A stretch of 64,000 bases of DNA from Neobacillus bataviensis (GCF_019969725.1 NZ_JAHXYW010000001.1:186001-250000); one strand, 5' to 3'; shown: positions 33,052 to 42,820, counted from the stretch's first letter. The notes: generated by a model not told the origin, from the letters alone. A program made the numbers and translations.

Positions 33052-33345
33052 TTGGAAGAGTTTGTTTATCTGATCAGACCAAAACGCAAGGATTTTATTG
33101 ATTCCATGACACAAATGGAAGCGAAAATTATGGAGGAGCATTTCGAGTATCTAAAAGGTTTGTTAGCAAAAGAAAAATTAATTCTAGCAGGACCCTGCTT
33201 AGACGGAGCATTTGGAATTTGCGTATTTAAATCAGAATCATGGGAAAATGCTGAGAAAGTAATGAAAAATGATCCTGCAATTTCAAACGGAATCATGAGT
33301 TCAGAATTACATAAATATAGAGTTTCTCTTATGCAAGGGAAATAA
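33052..33345 (+). CDS. YciI-like family protein
   Basis: A 97-residue ferredoxin-like fold protein: EEFVYLIRPKRKDF, the EEHFEYLKGLLAKEKLILAGPCLDG block with the conserved His (about residue 36) and FGICVFKSESWENAEKVMKNDPAISNGIM. YciI proteins are small possible dehydrochlorinase-like enzymes. Start is TTG 33052, 5 bases after GGGGGG; the ORF open from 33034 includes the ribosome site itself. Confidence 0.75.
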   Translation: MEEFVYLIRPKRKDFIDSMTQMEAKIMEEHFEYLKGLLAKEKLILAGPCLDGAFGICVFKSESWENAEKVMKNDPAISNGIMSSELHKYRVSLMQGK

Positions 33346-33365
33346 AATTATGTTATCTTCACGTA

Positions 33366-33393
33366 GCAGGCGTCAATTGACACCTGCTTTTTT
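33366..33393 (+). terminator. Terminator of the YciI-like gene
   Basis: GCAGGCGTCAA pairs with TTGACACCTGC (one mismatch), followed by TTTTTTG. Confidence 0.75.
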
Positions 33394-33538
33394 GCGTTTA
33401 GGCAGGGATTTTATCTTTAATTTCAATAAACATTCGACCATTTTATCCTCTTGTCCCCCCATTTTTGATTCAAATCAAAACAATATTAAAAAAGTAATCA
33501 TACAATAACTTATCCACATTTATGTTAGGGGGTAAACA

Positions 33539-34867
33539 ATGGAAAGTTTTTTTCGCTTAAGGCGGGATCAAGATAGCGAAGGTGTTATAAGACTGCACCC
33601 GGAGGTTGCCAAATTTATCGGTATCACCCGCTGGACTGAAAGGATTTTTTTCTTTGGAAGTCAATCACTAAAGGCACCTGTTTATACGTCCCATAACCTT
33701 CAGGAAAATGAGGTGGGCATTTCTTCAGATATTCTTGATCATTTAAACATTCCTCTTAACTGCCATTATGAAATTTTACTAAAAGGCGATGAAATCCACT
33801 TCGGTCCCTTTATTGGGATACTAGCTGGAAATTCATTTAATTCTATCAATAGTCAACTAGAGGACCTATTGGATTATTTATTATATTACAGTGAAATCAA
33901 GGGAGCTGTTCTTGTTTTTTCACTTGATGGTGTAAATAAAGAAGATCAAACCATAAAAGGTTATCTTTTTAATCCTAGATCCAAACAATGGGAAAAAGGG
34001 ACGTTTCCTTATCCTTCCTCTATTTTTGTTCTGACGAAGAAGGCAAGTTCCAGATGGATTAAGCATTTTCAATCTGTTATCGGTGATGCTGTTTTTAATG
34101 ATTTTCATTATAATAAATGGAATATTCATAAGATTTTAGAGTCCTCCTATATTGTGAAGGATTATCTGCCACATTCCATTTTGTATGAATCTCCTGAAGA
34201 ACTGTACTCATTTTTAGAGAAATACTCTAAGGTGATGGTTAAATCTATCAGCACCACAAAAGAATCCTATATTTACAAAATCTCAAAAGAAAATAACTAC
34301 ATCATCTTCACGAATCCAAAAAAGGGAGAATCGAAGAAAATACGATTCTCTGAAAAAAACCAAGCCTATGAATTGTTTGCTAAGTATTTTAAAGCAGGAG
34401 AATATATGATCCAACAATCAATTGAACTGCAAACTACACATGATCGGACCATTGACTTTCGGGTGATTGTTATTAAGAATTCAAAGGGCAAATGGCAGGC
34501 CATGAATATGTTTGCACGACAAGGTAAACCGGGCACTGTATTAAGCAATATATATCCGTTTGTTGAATTAGGAAAAGAGACGCTGAAAGAAGTTTGGGAT
34601 CTTAATGAAGTGAAAACGGCCATGTTGGTGAAGGAAATAGCTGATAAATCGATTGAAGCGGTTAAGGTAATCGAAGAAAAAGGAGTTCACTTTGCCAATG
34701 CCAGTGTAGATGTAAAAGTTGATGAAAATGAAGCTATTTGGATTCTGGATGTCCAGCATCGAAACCCTTCCCATGAAATCGCACTCGTTGCCGGTTTTCC
34801 CGACCTATACTACGAAATCCTTAAAACCAATATGCTCTACGCCAAAAAACTAGCCGGATTTAATTAA
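33539..34867 (+). CDS. YheC/YheD-family ATP-grasp protein (spore coat associated)
   Basis: A 442-residue protein of the Bacillus YheC/YheD family. N-terminal region (1-190) holds strand-rich domain with HPEVAKFIGI and FGPFIGILAG; the C-terminal half (about 215-440) is ATP-grasp: VKSISTTKESYIYKI, DFRVIVIKNSKGKWQAM and the metal-binding EAIWILDVQHRNPSHE. YheC and YheD are spore-associated in B. subtilis; the reaction is unknown. ATG follows TAGGGGG. Confidence 0.78.
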   Translation: MESFFRLRRDQDSEGVIRLHPEVAKFIGITRWTERIFFFGSQSLKAPVYTSHNLQENEVGISSDILDHLNIPLNCHYEILLKGDEIHFGPFIGILAGNSFNSINSQLEDLLDYLLYYSEIKGAVLVFSLDGVNKEDQTIKGYLFNPRSKQWEKGTFPYPSSIFVLTKKASSRWIKHFQSVIGDAVFNDFHYNKWNIHKILESSYIVKDYLPHSILYESPEELYSFLEKYSKVMVKSISTTKESYIYKISKENNYIIFTNPKKGESKKIRFSEKNQAYELFAKYFKAGEYMIQQSIELQTTHDRTIDFRVIVIKNSKGKWQAMNMFARQGKPGTVLSNIYPFVELGKETLKEVWDLNEVKTAMLVKEIADKSIEAVKVIEEKGVHFANASVDVKVDENEAIWILDVQHRNPSHEIALVAGFPDLYYEILKTNMLYAKKLAGFN

Positions 34868-34912
34868 TTCATTAATAAACACATTACCACAACTTATTAG
34901 ATGTAGGTTATT

Positions 34913-34943
34913 GCAGTTTACATAATATTATTATGTAAACTGC
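34913..34943. repeat. 31-bp perfect inverted repeat
   Basis: GCAGTTTACATAATA, one T, then its exact inverse complement. It lies 45 bases past the ATP-grasp gene and just before repeat copy B. It may act as a hairpin or operator; no T-run follows. Confidence 0.6.
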
Positions 34944-34952
34944 ACAAAAATA

Positions 34953-35018
34953 AACAAGGCAAATGTCCGCCTGAGGTGGACATTTGCCTTGTTTTGTCTT
35001 TTTTTGGTGCCTGACACC
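34953..35018 (-). repeat. Dispersed GGTGCCTGACACC element, copy B, with bidirectional terminator
   Basis: A perfect 16-bp stem (34953-34968 with 34978-34993) around TGTCC...GGACA, then TTTTGTCTTTTTTT and GGTGCCTGACACC (35006-35018). The last base is shared with the hutG stop codon. T-rich on both sides, so it can terminate both converging genes. Confidence 0.8.
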
Positions 35019-36010
35019 TATCTTAACATTACCCCTGTTACAAAGGTCAGAAATACGTGGGTGCCAAGTTTGACGGTTGGTTGGACGTTCGTGTCCTTAA
35101 GCGGGTCCAGGCAGACGATGTCCATGGCTTTTACTTTTGGATGGCGGCCTGCTGCTAGCACGCCTTCCAGCAGTTCTGCGGTTGTCATGCCCCCCGGCGT
35201 TGAGGCCGGTACCCCTGGAGCATAGGCGATATCAAGCACATCCATATCAACAGTTAAATAAATTGTATCTACTTTAGCAGAAAGCTCTTCTAAACATTCA
35301 AGAACGGTCGCTTCGATGCCCTTTTTCCGAGCGCGGCCTAAAGTAATATAGTTAACACCCTTTTCGTCTGCATATTGCTTTAATTCCTTAGTATTAAAAA
35401 ACCCATGCAAGCCGATGTTGTACATATTCGAGCCTTCCACTACACCACTTTCAATCAGGTTCCGCATTGGTGTACCGTTTGAAGGGCCATTATCACTCAT
35501 ATCCCTTAAATCAAAATGGGTATCAAACTGGAGAATTCCAATTCGCTCCTCAGGCTTCGCCTTATGAAGCCCCTTCACCATCATCGCCGTAATCGAATGG
35601 TCCCCGCCAATAGCACAAACCTTCGAATTACTAAAATGACTGTGAAGAGCCTCCGACGCCTCAATAATATTCTCATGACAGCGGCGGATATCGGTAACAT
35701 GCATTGGGACGTCCCCCACATCCAAAGCACTCATTTCCGCTAAGTCAAGGTCCTCATCAAGATTGTAAGTGGTAAAACCCTTCCAAGCACGTCTAAAAGC
35801 ATCAGGAAATTCCGATGCTCCAGAAGCGCTAATCGATGAACGTGACAAAGGCACACCGACAACGATAATCTCCGCTTCTTTGCTCTTTTCAGCATCAACC
35901 GCAGCATCGAGCGGCTGAATCCATTCATGAACCTTCTCCGGAGCACGTCCCTCCGGTCTTACCCATGTAAAGCTGTGAGGATTAATTTTTGGATAAAGAA
36001 AGCTCTTCAC
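35018..36010 (-). CDS. hutG: Formimidoylglutamase
   Basis: A 330-residue arginase/agmatinase-family enzyme hydrolysing N-formimino-glutamate to glutamate and formamide, last step of histidine use. Mn-site motifs: GGDHSITAMM, ILQFDTHFDLRD (Asp-x-His-x-Asp) and TVDMDVLDIAYAPG. The start is GTG 36010, 8 bases after GGGAGG; it overlaps the hutI end by 29 bases, so the genes are coupled. The stop touches repeat copy B. Confidence 0.92.
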   Translation of the reverse strand: MKSFLYPKINPHSFTWVRPEGRAPEKVHEWIQPLDAAVDAEKSKEAEIIVVGVPLSRSSISASGASEFPDAFRRAWKGFTTYNLDEDLDLAEMSALDVGDVPMHVTDIRRCHENIIEASEALHSHFSNSKVCAIGGDHSITAMMVKGLHKAKPEERIGILQFDTHFDLRDMSDNGPSNGTPMRNLIESGVVEGSNMYNIGLHGFFNTKELKQYADEKGVNYITLGRARKKGIEATVLECLEELSAKVDTIYLTVDMDVLDIAYAPGVPASTPGGMTTAELLEGVLAAGRHPKVKAMDIVCLDPLKDTNVQPTVKLGTHVFLTFVTGVMLR

Positions 36011-37280
36011 TGAGCTGACCTCCCTTGACAACCATTGCACCATTTTTCACAACCGTGTCCACGTGGTTAACACCATAGGAGTATTGAAGCTTCATATAGT
36101 TTGGCACATTAAAAATGGTCACATCACCTTTTTTGCCAACCTCCAAGCTGCCAATCTCAGCAGCACGATTAATCGCATGCGCCGCATTGATTGTGGTCGC
36201 CGAAATGACTTCTGCAGGAGTCATCCCCATTTTCAAACAGCCAAGACTCATGATGAATGGAAGGGAAACCGTTGGCGATGAACCTGGGTTGCAATCCGTT
36301 GACAAGGCAACCGGTACACCCAAATCAATCATTTTCCGGCCATTTGCAGACTCTGCCATTAAAAAGTACGCGGTTCCTGGAAGTAATACGCCGACTACTC
36401 CCTTTTCCGCCATTGCCTTCATGCCCTTTTCAGATGCCTTCAATAAGTGGTCTGCAGAAACCGCACCCACTTCAGCAGCTAGCTCAGCACCTTCATACGG
36501 CTCAATTTCATCCGCATGAATTTTCGCCAGCAGCCCGTGGCGTTTACCCGCTTCAAGGATTCTGCGTGATTGCTCCGGTGTAAACACTCCATGCTCACAG
36601 AAAACATCATTAAATTCGGCAAGGCCTAGTTCGGCCACCTTTGGGATCATTTCGTCAATCAACAAATCCACAAACGCATCCGGATTTTCTTTATACTCTT
36701 TCGGAACGGCATGGGCGCCCATAAAGGTAGAAACAAGGTCAATCACATGCTTTTCATTCAGCTCTTTAGCCACTTCTAGCTGTTTTAATTCCGTTGCCCA
36801 CTCCATGCCGTATCCGCTTTTCGCTTCGATCGTAGTAACACCATGACGGAGGAACGCGTTCAAACGCTCATAGCTTTCACTAAAAAGCTGTTCATGGCTG
36901 GCAGCCTGTGTTGCCCGTGTCGTCGCATGAATCCCGCCGCCGGCATTCATAATATCCATATAGGTAGCCCCTTGAAGGCGCATATTAAATTCGTTTTCTC
37001 TGCTTCCGGCAAAAACAACATGGGTATGTGGGTCGACAAGACCAGGGGTCACAAGTTTACCCGTTGCATCGACAACCTCTGCGTCAGCTAAACGAGCCAT
37101 ATACTTTGCTGCTAATTCCTCATCCGTACCAACAGCCTGAATCACTCCGTCTTCAATCCAAACGCTGCCGTTCTCAATTATATTTAACTCAGACATCGCC
37201 CCCTTAACAAGGGGAGCCTTAGAGCTCCCCTTTAGGGTAACGAGCTGAGAAGCCATTCTGATAAAAATTGCTTTACTCAT
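35982..37280 (-). CDS. hutI: Imidazolonepropionase
   Basis: A 432-residue amidohydrolase opening the imidazolone ring. Metal motifs: PGLVDPHTHVVFAG (about 77-90), EAKSGYGM, KIHADEIEP and ALSTDCNPGSSP with the final Asp. Third enzyme of the pathway. Start follows GAAGGGATTGG, 21 bases after the hutU stop. Confidence 0.93.
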   Translation of the reverse strand: MSKAIFIRMASQLVTLKGSSKAPLVKGAMSELNIIENGSVWIEDGVIQAVGTDEELAAKYMARLADAEVVDATGKLVTPGLVDPHTHVVFAGSRENEFNMRLQGATYMDIMNAGGGIHATTRATQAASHEQLFSESYERLNAFLRHGVTTIEAKSGYGMEWATELKQLEVAKELNEKHVIDLVSTFMGAHAVPKEYKENPDAFVDLLIDEMIPKVAELGLAEFNDVFCEHGVFTPEQSRRILEAGKRHGLLAKIHADEIEPYEGAELAAEVGAVSADHLLKASEKGMKAMAEKGVVGVLLPGTAYFLMAESANGRKMIDLGVPVALSTDCNPGSSPTVSLPFIMSLGCLKMGMTPAEVISATTINAAHAINRAAEIGSLEVGKKGDVTIFNVPNYMKLQYSYGVNHVDTVVKNGAMVVKGGQLSEELSLSKN

Positions 37281-37301
37281 TCGTTTCCAATCCCTTCAAT
37301 C

Positions 37302-38978
37302 TTAGTCTTGTTGCAGCATTGGCATCTTGATGCCTTTTTCCTTCGCTGTCTTAATGGCTAAATCATAGCCTGCATCTGCGTGACGAACTACACCCATACC
37401 AGGGTCAGTTGTTAATACGCGCTGTAAGCGCATTTCCGCATCCTTAGTTCCGTCCGCAACAATTACCATACCAGAGTGCTGGGAATATCCCATACCAACT
37501 CCGCCACCGTGGTGAAGGGAAATCCAGCTTGCACCGCCAACTGCATTGATCATTGCATTAAGAATTGGCCAGTCAGAAACTGCATCACTTCCGTCCTTCA
37601 TTGCTTCTGTTTCACGGTTCGGCGAAGCAACAGATCCAGCATCCAGATGATCACGGCCGATAACAATTGGTGCAGAAACTTCTCCAGAAGCAACCATGTC
37701 ATTGATGACTTTCCCAAAGCGGGCACGGTCTCCATAGCCTAGCCAGCAAATACGGGCAGGAAGTCCTTGGAAAGCGATTCTTTCTTGAGCCATCTTAACC
37801 CATTTACAAAGATGCTCGTCATCTTTAAACTCACGAAGTAATGCTTCATCAATTTTGCGAATATCTTCTGGATCGCCAGATAAGGCTGCCCAGCGGAACG
37901 GTCCTTTTCCTTCACAGAATAATGGACGAATGTAAGCAGGGACGAATCCAGGGAAGTCGAACGCATTTTCAACGCCTTCATCTTTTGCAACCTGACGGAT
38001 ATTGTTACCGTAGTCAAAAGTAACGGCGCCTTTTTGCTGCATTGATAACATAGCTTTTACATGTGTAGCCATGCTTTGTTTAGAAAGCTTCACATATAGT
38101 GTAGGATCTTCTTTTCTTAACTTCGCTGCTTCTTCTAAAGAATAGCCCACTGGCACATAGCCGTTAAGCGGGTCATGGGCAGAAGTTTGGTCTGTTAACA
38201 CATCAGGGGTGAAGCCTTTTTCAATCATTAATGGTAAGATTTCTGCCGCGTTACCAAGAAGACCGATAGAAAGTGCGTTGCCTTCCTTTTTCGCCTCAAA
38301 GGCTAATTTTAATGCTTCATCAAGGACTTTTGTTTTTACATCCAAATATCGTGTTTCAATTCGACGATCGATTCGCCATTCCTCTACCTCAATAGCAATA
38401 CATACGCCATCGTTCATCGTTACGGCAAGCGGTTGAGCGCCGCCCATGCCGCCAAGACCTGCGGTTAAGGTGATGGTGTGTTTTAAGGAGCCGCCAAACT
38501 CTTGACGAGCAAGCTCTGCGAATGTTTCATAAGTACCTTGAACAATTCCCTGGCTGCCGATGTAAATCCAGCTTCCAGCTGTCATTTGACCGTACATCAT
38601 GAGGCCTTTTTTATCTAACTCATGGAAATGCTCCCAATTTGCCCAAGCAGGTACGAGGTTTGAGTTTGCCAGTAATACGCGTGGTGCATCCTTGTGGGAT
38701 TTCCAGACCACAACCGGCTTACCAGATTGAATTAAAAGTGTTTCGTCCTCTTCTAACTCTAAAAGCGTTTTCACAATAGCATCAAAAGATTCCCAGTTTC
38801 GAGCTGCTTTTCCGATTCCGCCGTATACCACGAGGTCTTCTGGTCTTTCTGCTACTTCCTGGTCAAGGTTATTTAATAACATGCGCAGCGCTGCTTCTTG
38901 AATCCATCCCTTTGCGTGAAGTTCAGTTCCTTTATAGTTTTGAATAACGCGTGGTTTTGCCGTATTTGTCGTTTCCAT
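37302..38978 (-). CDS. hutU: Urocanate hydratase
   Basis: A 558-residue enzyme that adds water to urocanate with bound NAD+. Conserved blocks include [37 protein letters not shown], the NAD-site [12 protein letters not shown] and [19 protein letters not shown] near the end. Full length. The ATG at 38978 follows AAGGAG by 8 bases. First gene of hutU-hutI-hutG; hutH is not in this window. Confidence 0.95.
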   Translation of the reverse strand: METTNTAKPRVIQNYKGTELHAKGWIQEAALRMLLNNLDQEVAERPEDLVVYGGIGKAARNWESFDAIVKTLLELEEDETLLIQSGKPVVVWKSHKDAPRVLLANSNLVPAWANWEHFHELDKKGLMMYGQMTAGSWIYIGSQGIVQGTYETFAELARQEFGGSLKHTITLTAGLGGMGGAQPLAVTMNDGVCIAIEVEEWRIDRRIETRYLDVKTKVLDEALKLAFEAKKEGNALSIGLLGNAAEILPLMIEKGFTPDVLTDQTSAHDPLNGYVPVGYSLEEAAKLRKEDPTLYVKLSKQSMATHVKAMLSMQQKGAVTFDYGNNIRQVAKDEGVENAFDFPGFVPAYIRPLFCEGKGPFRWAALSGDPEDIRKIDEALLREFKDDEHLCKWVKMAQERIAFQGLPARICWLGYGDRARFGKVINDMVASGEVSAPIVIGRDHLDAGSVASPNRETEAMKDGSDAVSDWPILNAMINAVGGASWISLHHGGGVGMGYSQHSGMVIVADGTKDAEMRLQRVLTTDPGMGVVRHADAGYDLAIKTAKEKGIKMPMLQQD

Positions 38979-39143
38979 TATCGTCACTCCTTAATATGAT
39001 TCTACTAGTATTATAAAAATATAATCTTCTGAAAAATACGGTTGAAAAAATGGATGAAGGATAATATTTATGTTTTCATCTAGAGGATATTTAGGGGACA
39101 AGCTAGTAAAACTATAAATTTTTTAGAAATGGATATTTTTTTT

Positions 39144-39173
39144 AGAAAAAAAGACTCAGAGCTTATTCTGAGC
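39144..39173 (-). terminator. Terminator of the AraC-type regulator gene
   Basis: GGCTCAGA pairs with TCTGAGTC (one wobble pair) on the minus strand with the TAA stop in the loop, followed by TTTTTTTC. Confidence 0.75.
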
Positions 39174-40674
39174 CTTTTTCACTGTGGTGTATATCCATCT
39201 TTTTCATTCGAAATTCTCTTGGTGCGATTCCAATGGCTTCCTTAAACATTCTGCTAAAGTAATTGGAATTTTGATAGCCAGCAAGCTGCGAAATTTCCTT
39301 AACAGGTAAATTGGTTTCCGTTAAGAGCCGTTTTGCCTCCTTCATTCGAATCCTAGTCAAAAAATCAGTAAAGCTTGAGCCCGTTTTTGAAATCAGCAGA
39401 TGGCTAAAATAGGATGGATTTCGGTCGACATATTTGGCAACATCTTCAAGTCTAAGATCGCTGTTCGAAAAATTTGCCTCCATAAAAGCAATGCCGCGCT
39501 CAATCGGGTCTTGCTTAAAATTACTTATGCTTGCTTCGGCACCTATAAATAATTTTTGCACGAATAGGATGAAATTTTGCACAGTACGGTAAAGAACGGT
39601 GTCATATAAAATGGAATTAAAAATATAACGGTATTCCCGTTCAAAGCTTTGGTCTGCATCAAGATTATAGGTCATCATATATCTTCTCACTTGAGCAAGG
39701 ATACTGGTTAATCTGATTCTAACCAAACCTGGATCGGGATAGCGCTCTTTTAATTGAAGAAATTCATCATAAAGCCATTTTTTTATTTTTTCTAAGTCAC
39801 TGTTGGCAAGCATGTCCACCCATTCACGCTGCTCAGGAGGCGCCAGAAAAGGATCGATATGAACCCAATCCGGCGAATAATCAAGTTCAACTACTTGCTG
39901 GTATCCCTTATAATAAGTAAATTCGAGCATTTTTCTCGTTTGCAAATATTTTTGATTGAGCGTTAATGGTGACGAGTTGCCCTTATGGACTACAATCGCA
40001 AGGGGTTCGGAGAATTCCTCATCCCACTTTCTCATCGCTTTTTGACATTGTTCCTTAATATTAGCGCAGATTTCCTTAAAGAGAAGAATCACCATGTCAT
40101 TTAAGGCAAAAATTCCGGGCAAATCCTTAAAAGGATACTCCGTTAAAAAAGAATGCAAGATTGGAATCGTCTCGATACTTTCTGTTTGGAACGCAGCGAT
40201 ATGGTAGTTCTCCGAGTTTAGGGTTTGTGGAATAAATAGTGCTTCATAGGAAATATCTTTATATAAATTTGAATGATAATTGCTGTTAAGATTGTTTTTT
40301 GTGCCAAGTTTCCTCGACGCTTTCTGATAAGCGGACTTAATCTTGGTTGTAGAAAAAGGTTTGATCATTAACTCTAATGCCTGCATATCAATCGCGAGCC
40401 TTGCCTTTTCGAAGGTCGCTTCGGCACTAGTCAGCAGAAGAATGGGGTCATAAATTTGCATGAGCTCACGAAAGCTGGACCATTCCTCCTTGCTGACCAT
40501 ATCCAGCTCCATCAGCACAATATCCGGAGATTCTTTTTCAAAATGAACGATGAATTCTTGAAAATTCGATGCTAAAATAATGTTGGTTACTGGAATGGAG
40601 GAAGTTTTCAGCAGCCACTTTAATCCTTCTCGCTCGTTTAAATCGCGGTCGGCAATCAGCCATTTCCCTTCCAT
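39163..40674 (-). CDS. AraC-family regulator with degenerate receiver domain
   Basis: A 503-residue regulator. N-terminal receiver-like domain (about 5-120): acidic ADRD at 8-11, Thr82 and Lys105 (IKP) are present, but the phospho-acceptor position holds Glu56 (DIVLMELDM) instead of Asp. A middle domain of about 250 residues has no recognised motif. Two AraC helix-turn-helices at the C-terminus (about 395-495: LEDVAKYVDRNPSYFSHLL and VKEISQLAGYQNSNYFSRMFKE). No kinase gene is adjacent. It precedes hutU on the same strand and may control hut genes, by position only. Confidence 0.85.
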   Translation of the reverse strand: MEGKWLIADRDLNEREGLKWLLKTSSIPVTNIILASNFQEFIVHFEKESPDIVLMELDMVSKEEWSSFRELMQIYDPILLLTSAEATFEKARLAIDMQALELMIKPFSTTKIKSAYQKASRKLGTKNNLNSNYHSNLYKDISYEALFIPQTLNSENYHIAAFQTESIETIPILHSFLTEYPFKDLPGIFALNDMVILLFKEICANIKEQCQKAMRKWDEEFSEPLAIVVHKGNSSPLTLNQKYLQTRKMLEFTYYKGYQQVVELDYSPDWVHIDPFLAPPEQREWVDMLANSDLEKIKKWLYDEFLQLKERYPDPGLVRIRLTSILAQVRRYMMTYNLDADQSFEREYRYIFNSILYDTVLYRTVQNFILFVQKLFIGAEASISNFKQDPIERGIAFMEANFSNSDLRLEDVAKYVDRNPSYFSHLLISKTGSSFTDFLTRIRMKEAKRLLTETNLPVKEISQLAGYQNSNYFSRMFKEAIGIAPREFRMKKMDIHHSEKGSE

Positions 40675-40758
40675 CCTCGCTCACCCCTTTCAGAAACATT
40701 ATACATAAAAAAAGGATCCAGTGGTAAACGATAATAAAAAATGAAAAGGAGTGAGCAT

Positions 40759-41820
40759 GTGAGGAATTTTGTAAGTCTATTCATCGTCCTGTTTACTTTT
40801 TCAATAAATACCCCGATCTCTGCCAACACACAAGAGCCGATTAAGGGGATTTATGTGAAAGCCGAAAACACACAAGGTCCAAAGTTTGAAAAATTAATGA
40901 ATCTGATCAACCAAACAGAATTAAATGCGATGGTTATTGATATAAAGGATGACCACGGCAATCTCACATTTCAGCCCTCTAAAAATTCACCCTATTATGC
41001 CGCCAGTCGTCCTTATATTAAGAACTCATCTGCCTTAATGTCGAAACTAAAGAAAAATAATGTGTATCCGATCGCCCGGATAGTCGTTTTTAAGGACAAT
41101 GTTTTAGCGAACGCTAACCCCGATTGGTCGTTTAAAACTACCCAAGGGATTTGGAAAAATGCACGGGGTGATTCATTTACAAACCCTTTTGTCAAAGAGG
41201 TTTGGGACTATAATATCGGCATGGCGATTGAAGCTGCCAAAGTGGGTTTTAAAGAGATACAGTTTGACTATGTTAGATTTCCGGAAAAATTTTCGACGTT
41301 TGAGGGTTCATTAACCTATATCGGTCAAAGGGAAGGAAACGGCCGAGTCGCTGCTGTTACCGGGTTCGTAAAATATGCGAAGGAAAAATTGAAGCCTTAT
41401 GGGGTCAAGATGTCAGTCGATACGTTTGGAAATGCAACCGTTATACCGGAAGCACCGGGAATTGGCCAAAATTTCTCCAAGATCGCTGAGAATGTGGATG
41501 TCATTTCTGCTATGATTTATCCAAGCCATTGGACCGGCATTTTCGGAATTACAAAGCCTGATTTAGAGCCATATCGTCTTGTTTCCGAATATGCAAAAGT
41601 TGAAAAAACCCGTTTAAATAAATTGACCTCCCCTCCTGCTTCAAGACCATGGCTTCAGGATTTCACCGCTGCTTGGCTTGGGAAAGGGAATTATAAAGTG
41701 TACGGAAAACAGGAAATTGAGGATCAAATTCGCGCCCTTCATTCACAGGGCGTCAATGAATATTTATTATGGAACGCAGCGAACAACTATACACAAAATG
41801 TGGATTACACACCGTATTAA
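40759..41820 (+). CDS. Secreted putative glycoside hydrolase (DUF4015-like)
   Basis: A 353-residue exported protein. Residues 1-22 form a signal peptide (VSLFIVLFTFSINTPISA). The mature part resembles the DUF4015 putative glycosidase fold: KGIYVKAENTQGPKFEKLMNLI, MVIDIKDDHGN, YPIARIVVFKDN, DWSFKT and EIQFDYVRFPE, with TIM-barrel acidic residues at strand ends; VISAMIYPSHW and LWNAANNYT close it. Start is GTG 40759, 7 bases after AAGGAG; ATG 40741 has no site. Substrate unknown, likely an envelope or matrix polysaccharide. Confidence 0.8.
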   Translation: MRNFVSLFIVLFTFSINTPISANTQEPIKGIYVKAENTQGPKFEKLMNLINQTELNAMVIDIKDDHGNLTFQPSKNSPYYAASRPYIKNSSALMSKLKKNNVYPIARIVVFKDNVLANANPDWSFKTTQGIWKNARGDSFTNPFVKEVWDYNIGMAIEAAKVGFKEIQFDYVRFPEKFSTFEGSLTYIGQREGNGRVAAVTGFVKYAKEKLKPYGVKMSVDTFGNATVIPEAPGIGQNFSKIAENVDVISAMIYPSHWTGIFGITKPDLEPYRLVSEYAKVEKTRLNKLTSPPASRPWLQDFTAAWLGKGNYKVYGKQEIEDQIRALHSQGVNEYLLWNAANNYTQNVDYTPY

Positions 41821-41830
41821 CGATAAACAA

Positions 41831-41872
41831 AAGGGACAAATACTCATTGGAGCGGGATTTGTCCCTTGGCTT
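41831..41872. terminator. Bidirectional terminator
   Basis: AAGGGACAAAT pairs with ATTTGTCCCTT around a 15-base loop, followed by GGCTTTTTAG on the plus strand. Confidence 0.75.
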
Positions 41873-41873
41873 T

Positions 41874-42296
41874 TTAGATAGTTGAAATAAATGGTTTAGC
41901 ATCAAGGAAGGATTCTTTACTTAGCAGACTCCGGACCTCATCAGGAACTTTAACCTTACTTCTTAATTTTCGATCGATAGTGGTAAGGACTGCCTCTGCT
42001 GAAACGACAAGTTCTTGTTCATCCCTGATTATTTTTTGTGTCAACGTAAAGCTGGTATTCCCTACGCGTTCAAGTGTCGTTGTGATAAATAGGTTGTCGC
42101 CTTGGAATACTTCCTTTTTATAATCAACGCCAATATGTACCGCTACTGCTTCGACACCAAGCAGTATACAAAAATGGTACCATTCCTTTCTTGCCTGATC
42201 CAAGTATTCATAGAGTTTCACATTATTTACATGACCCTGTTTGGATTCGGCAATGAGTTCTAATTCGGTATAAGTCAATGGGATCGTCCCTTTCAT
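41874..42296 (-). CDS. 4HBT-type acyl-CoA thioesterase
   Basis: A 140-residue hot-dog fold protein. GHVNNVKLYEYLDQARKEWYHF (about 21-42) contains the HxxNxxYxxxxxxAR pattern of YbgC/4HBT thioesterases; GVEAVAVHIGVDYKKEVFQGDNLFI follows. Acyl-CoA substrate not known. Weak site (GGAAG) before the ATG. Confidence 0.82.
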   Translation of the reverse strand: MKGTIPLTYTELELIAESKQGHVNNVKLYEYLDQARKEWYHFCILLGVEAVAVHIGVDYKKEVFQGDNLFITTTLERVGNTSFTLTQKIIRDEQELVVSAEAVLTTIDRKLRSKVKVPDEVRSLLSKESFLDAKPFISTI

Positions 42297-42382
42297 TTGA
42301 GTAAGTTCTTCCGTAAATACTTTTATTTATACTGTATAACAATCTACTAACATATGAAAGAAAGAATCCATTTTTCTAAATA

Positions 42383-42411
42383 AGAAAAAACTGATCCTCT
42401 AAATAGATCAG
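42383..42411 (-). terminator. Terminator of the membrane protein gene at 42413
   Basis: CTGATC and GATCAG pair across TATTTAGAG on the minus strand, then TTTTTTC. Confidence 0.65.
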
Positions 42412-42412
42412 C

Positions 42413-42820
42413 TTAAAGCGGTCTTTTCTCAATCTTTTTTACACTTGAAAACATAATTCCCACTACAACACCGAAAATAACGGAAATAAACTTTATTGAA
42501 CCTGTGGAAAGGGAGAGAAAATTTAGGGTCATTCTGTTGCTTTCATTAACCACTCTTAAAAGAAAATCCTCCATCAGCGGCTCGTATAGGATTAAACATG
42601 GGATTAGCACCAAGGGAACAACCAGCCAATTTCGAGTGATTATATTTTTGGTTAAAAATATAAAAATTATCGAAAATAGTATAGCGAAGCCATAAACAAA
42701 CCAGTTCATATACTGAAGAGCACGGCCTGGCTGATTAAAAAAAGCCAAAATTACGAGATAGACAATCCATAAAAGTGAAACCAACACTGCTAAAACTTGT
42801 GTTCTAATTAAAAATTTCAT
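42413..42820 (-). CDS. Four-helix membrane protein of unknown function
   Basis: A 135-residue protein with four hydrophobic helices (about 6-26, 38-58, 65-82, 108-128) and a basic tail KKIEKRPL. Family not recognised. Start taken at 42820 (MKFLIRTQ) behind GAGGCAGAG; the frame is open to 42898 and an earlier start cannot be excluded. Confidence 0.5.
   Translation of the reverse strand: MKFLIRTQVLAVLVSLLWIVYLVILAFFNQPGRALQYMNWFVYGFAILFSIIFIFLTKNIITRNWLVVPLVLIPCLILYEPLMEDFLLRVVNESNRMTLNFLSLSTGSIKFISVIFGVVVGIMFSSVKKIEKRPL

Noticed and set aside
36063..38436. Plus-strand open frames opposite hutI and hutU
   Set aside because: They lack ribosome sites and known motifs and are explained by codon bias of the conserved minus-strand genes.
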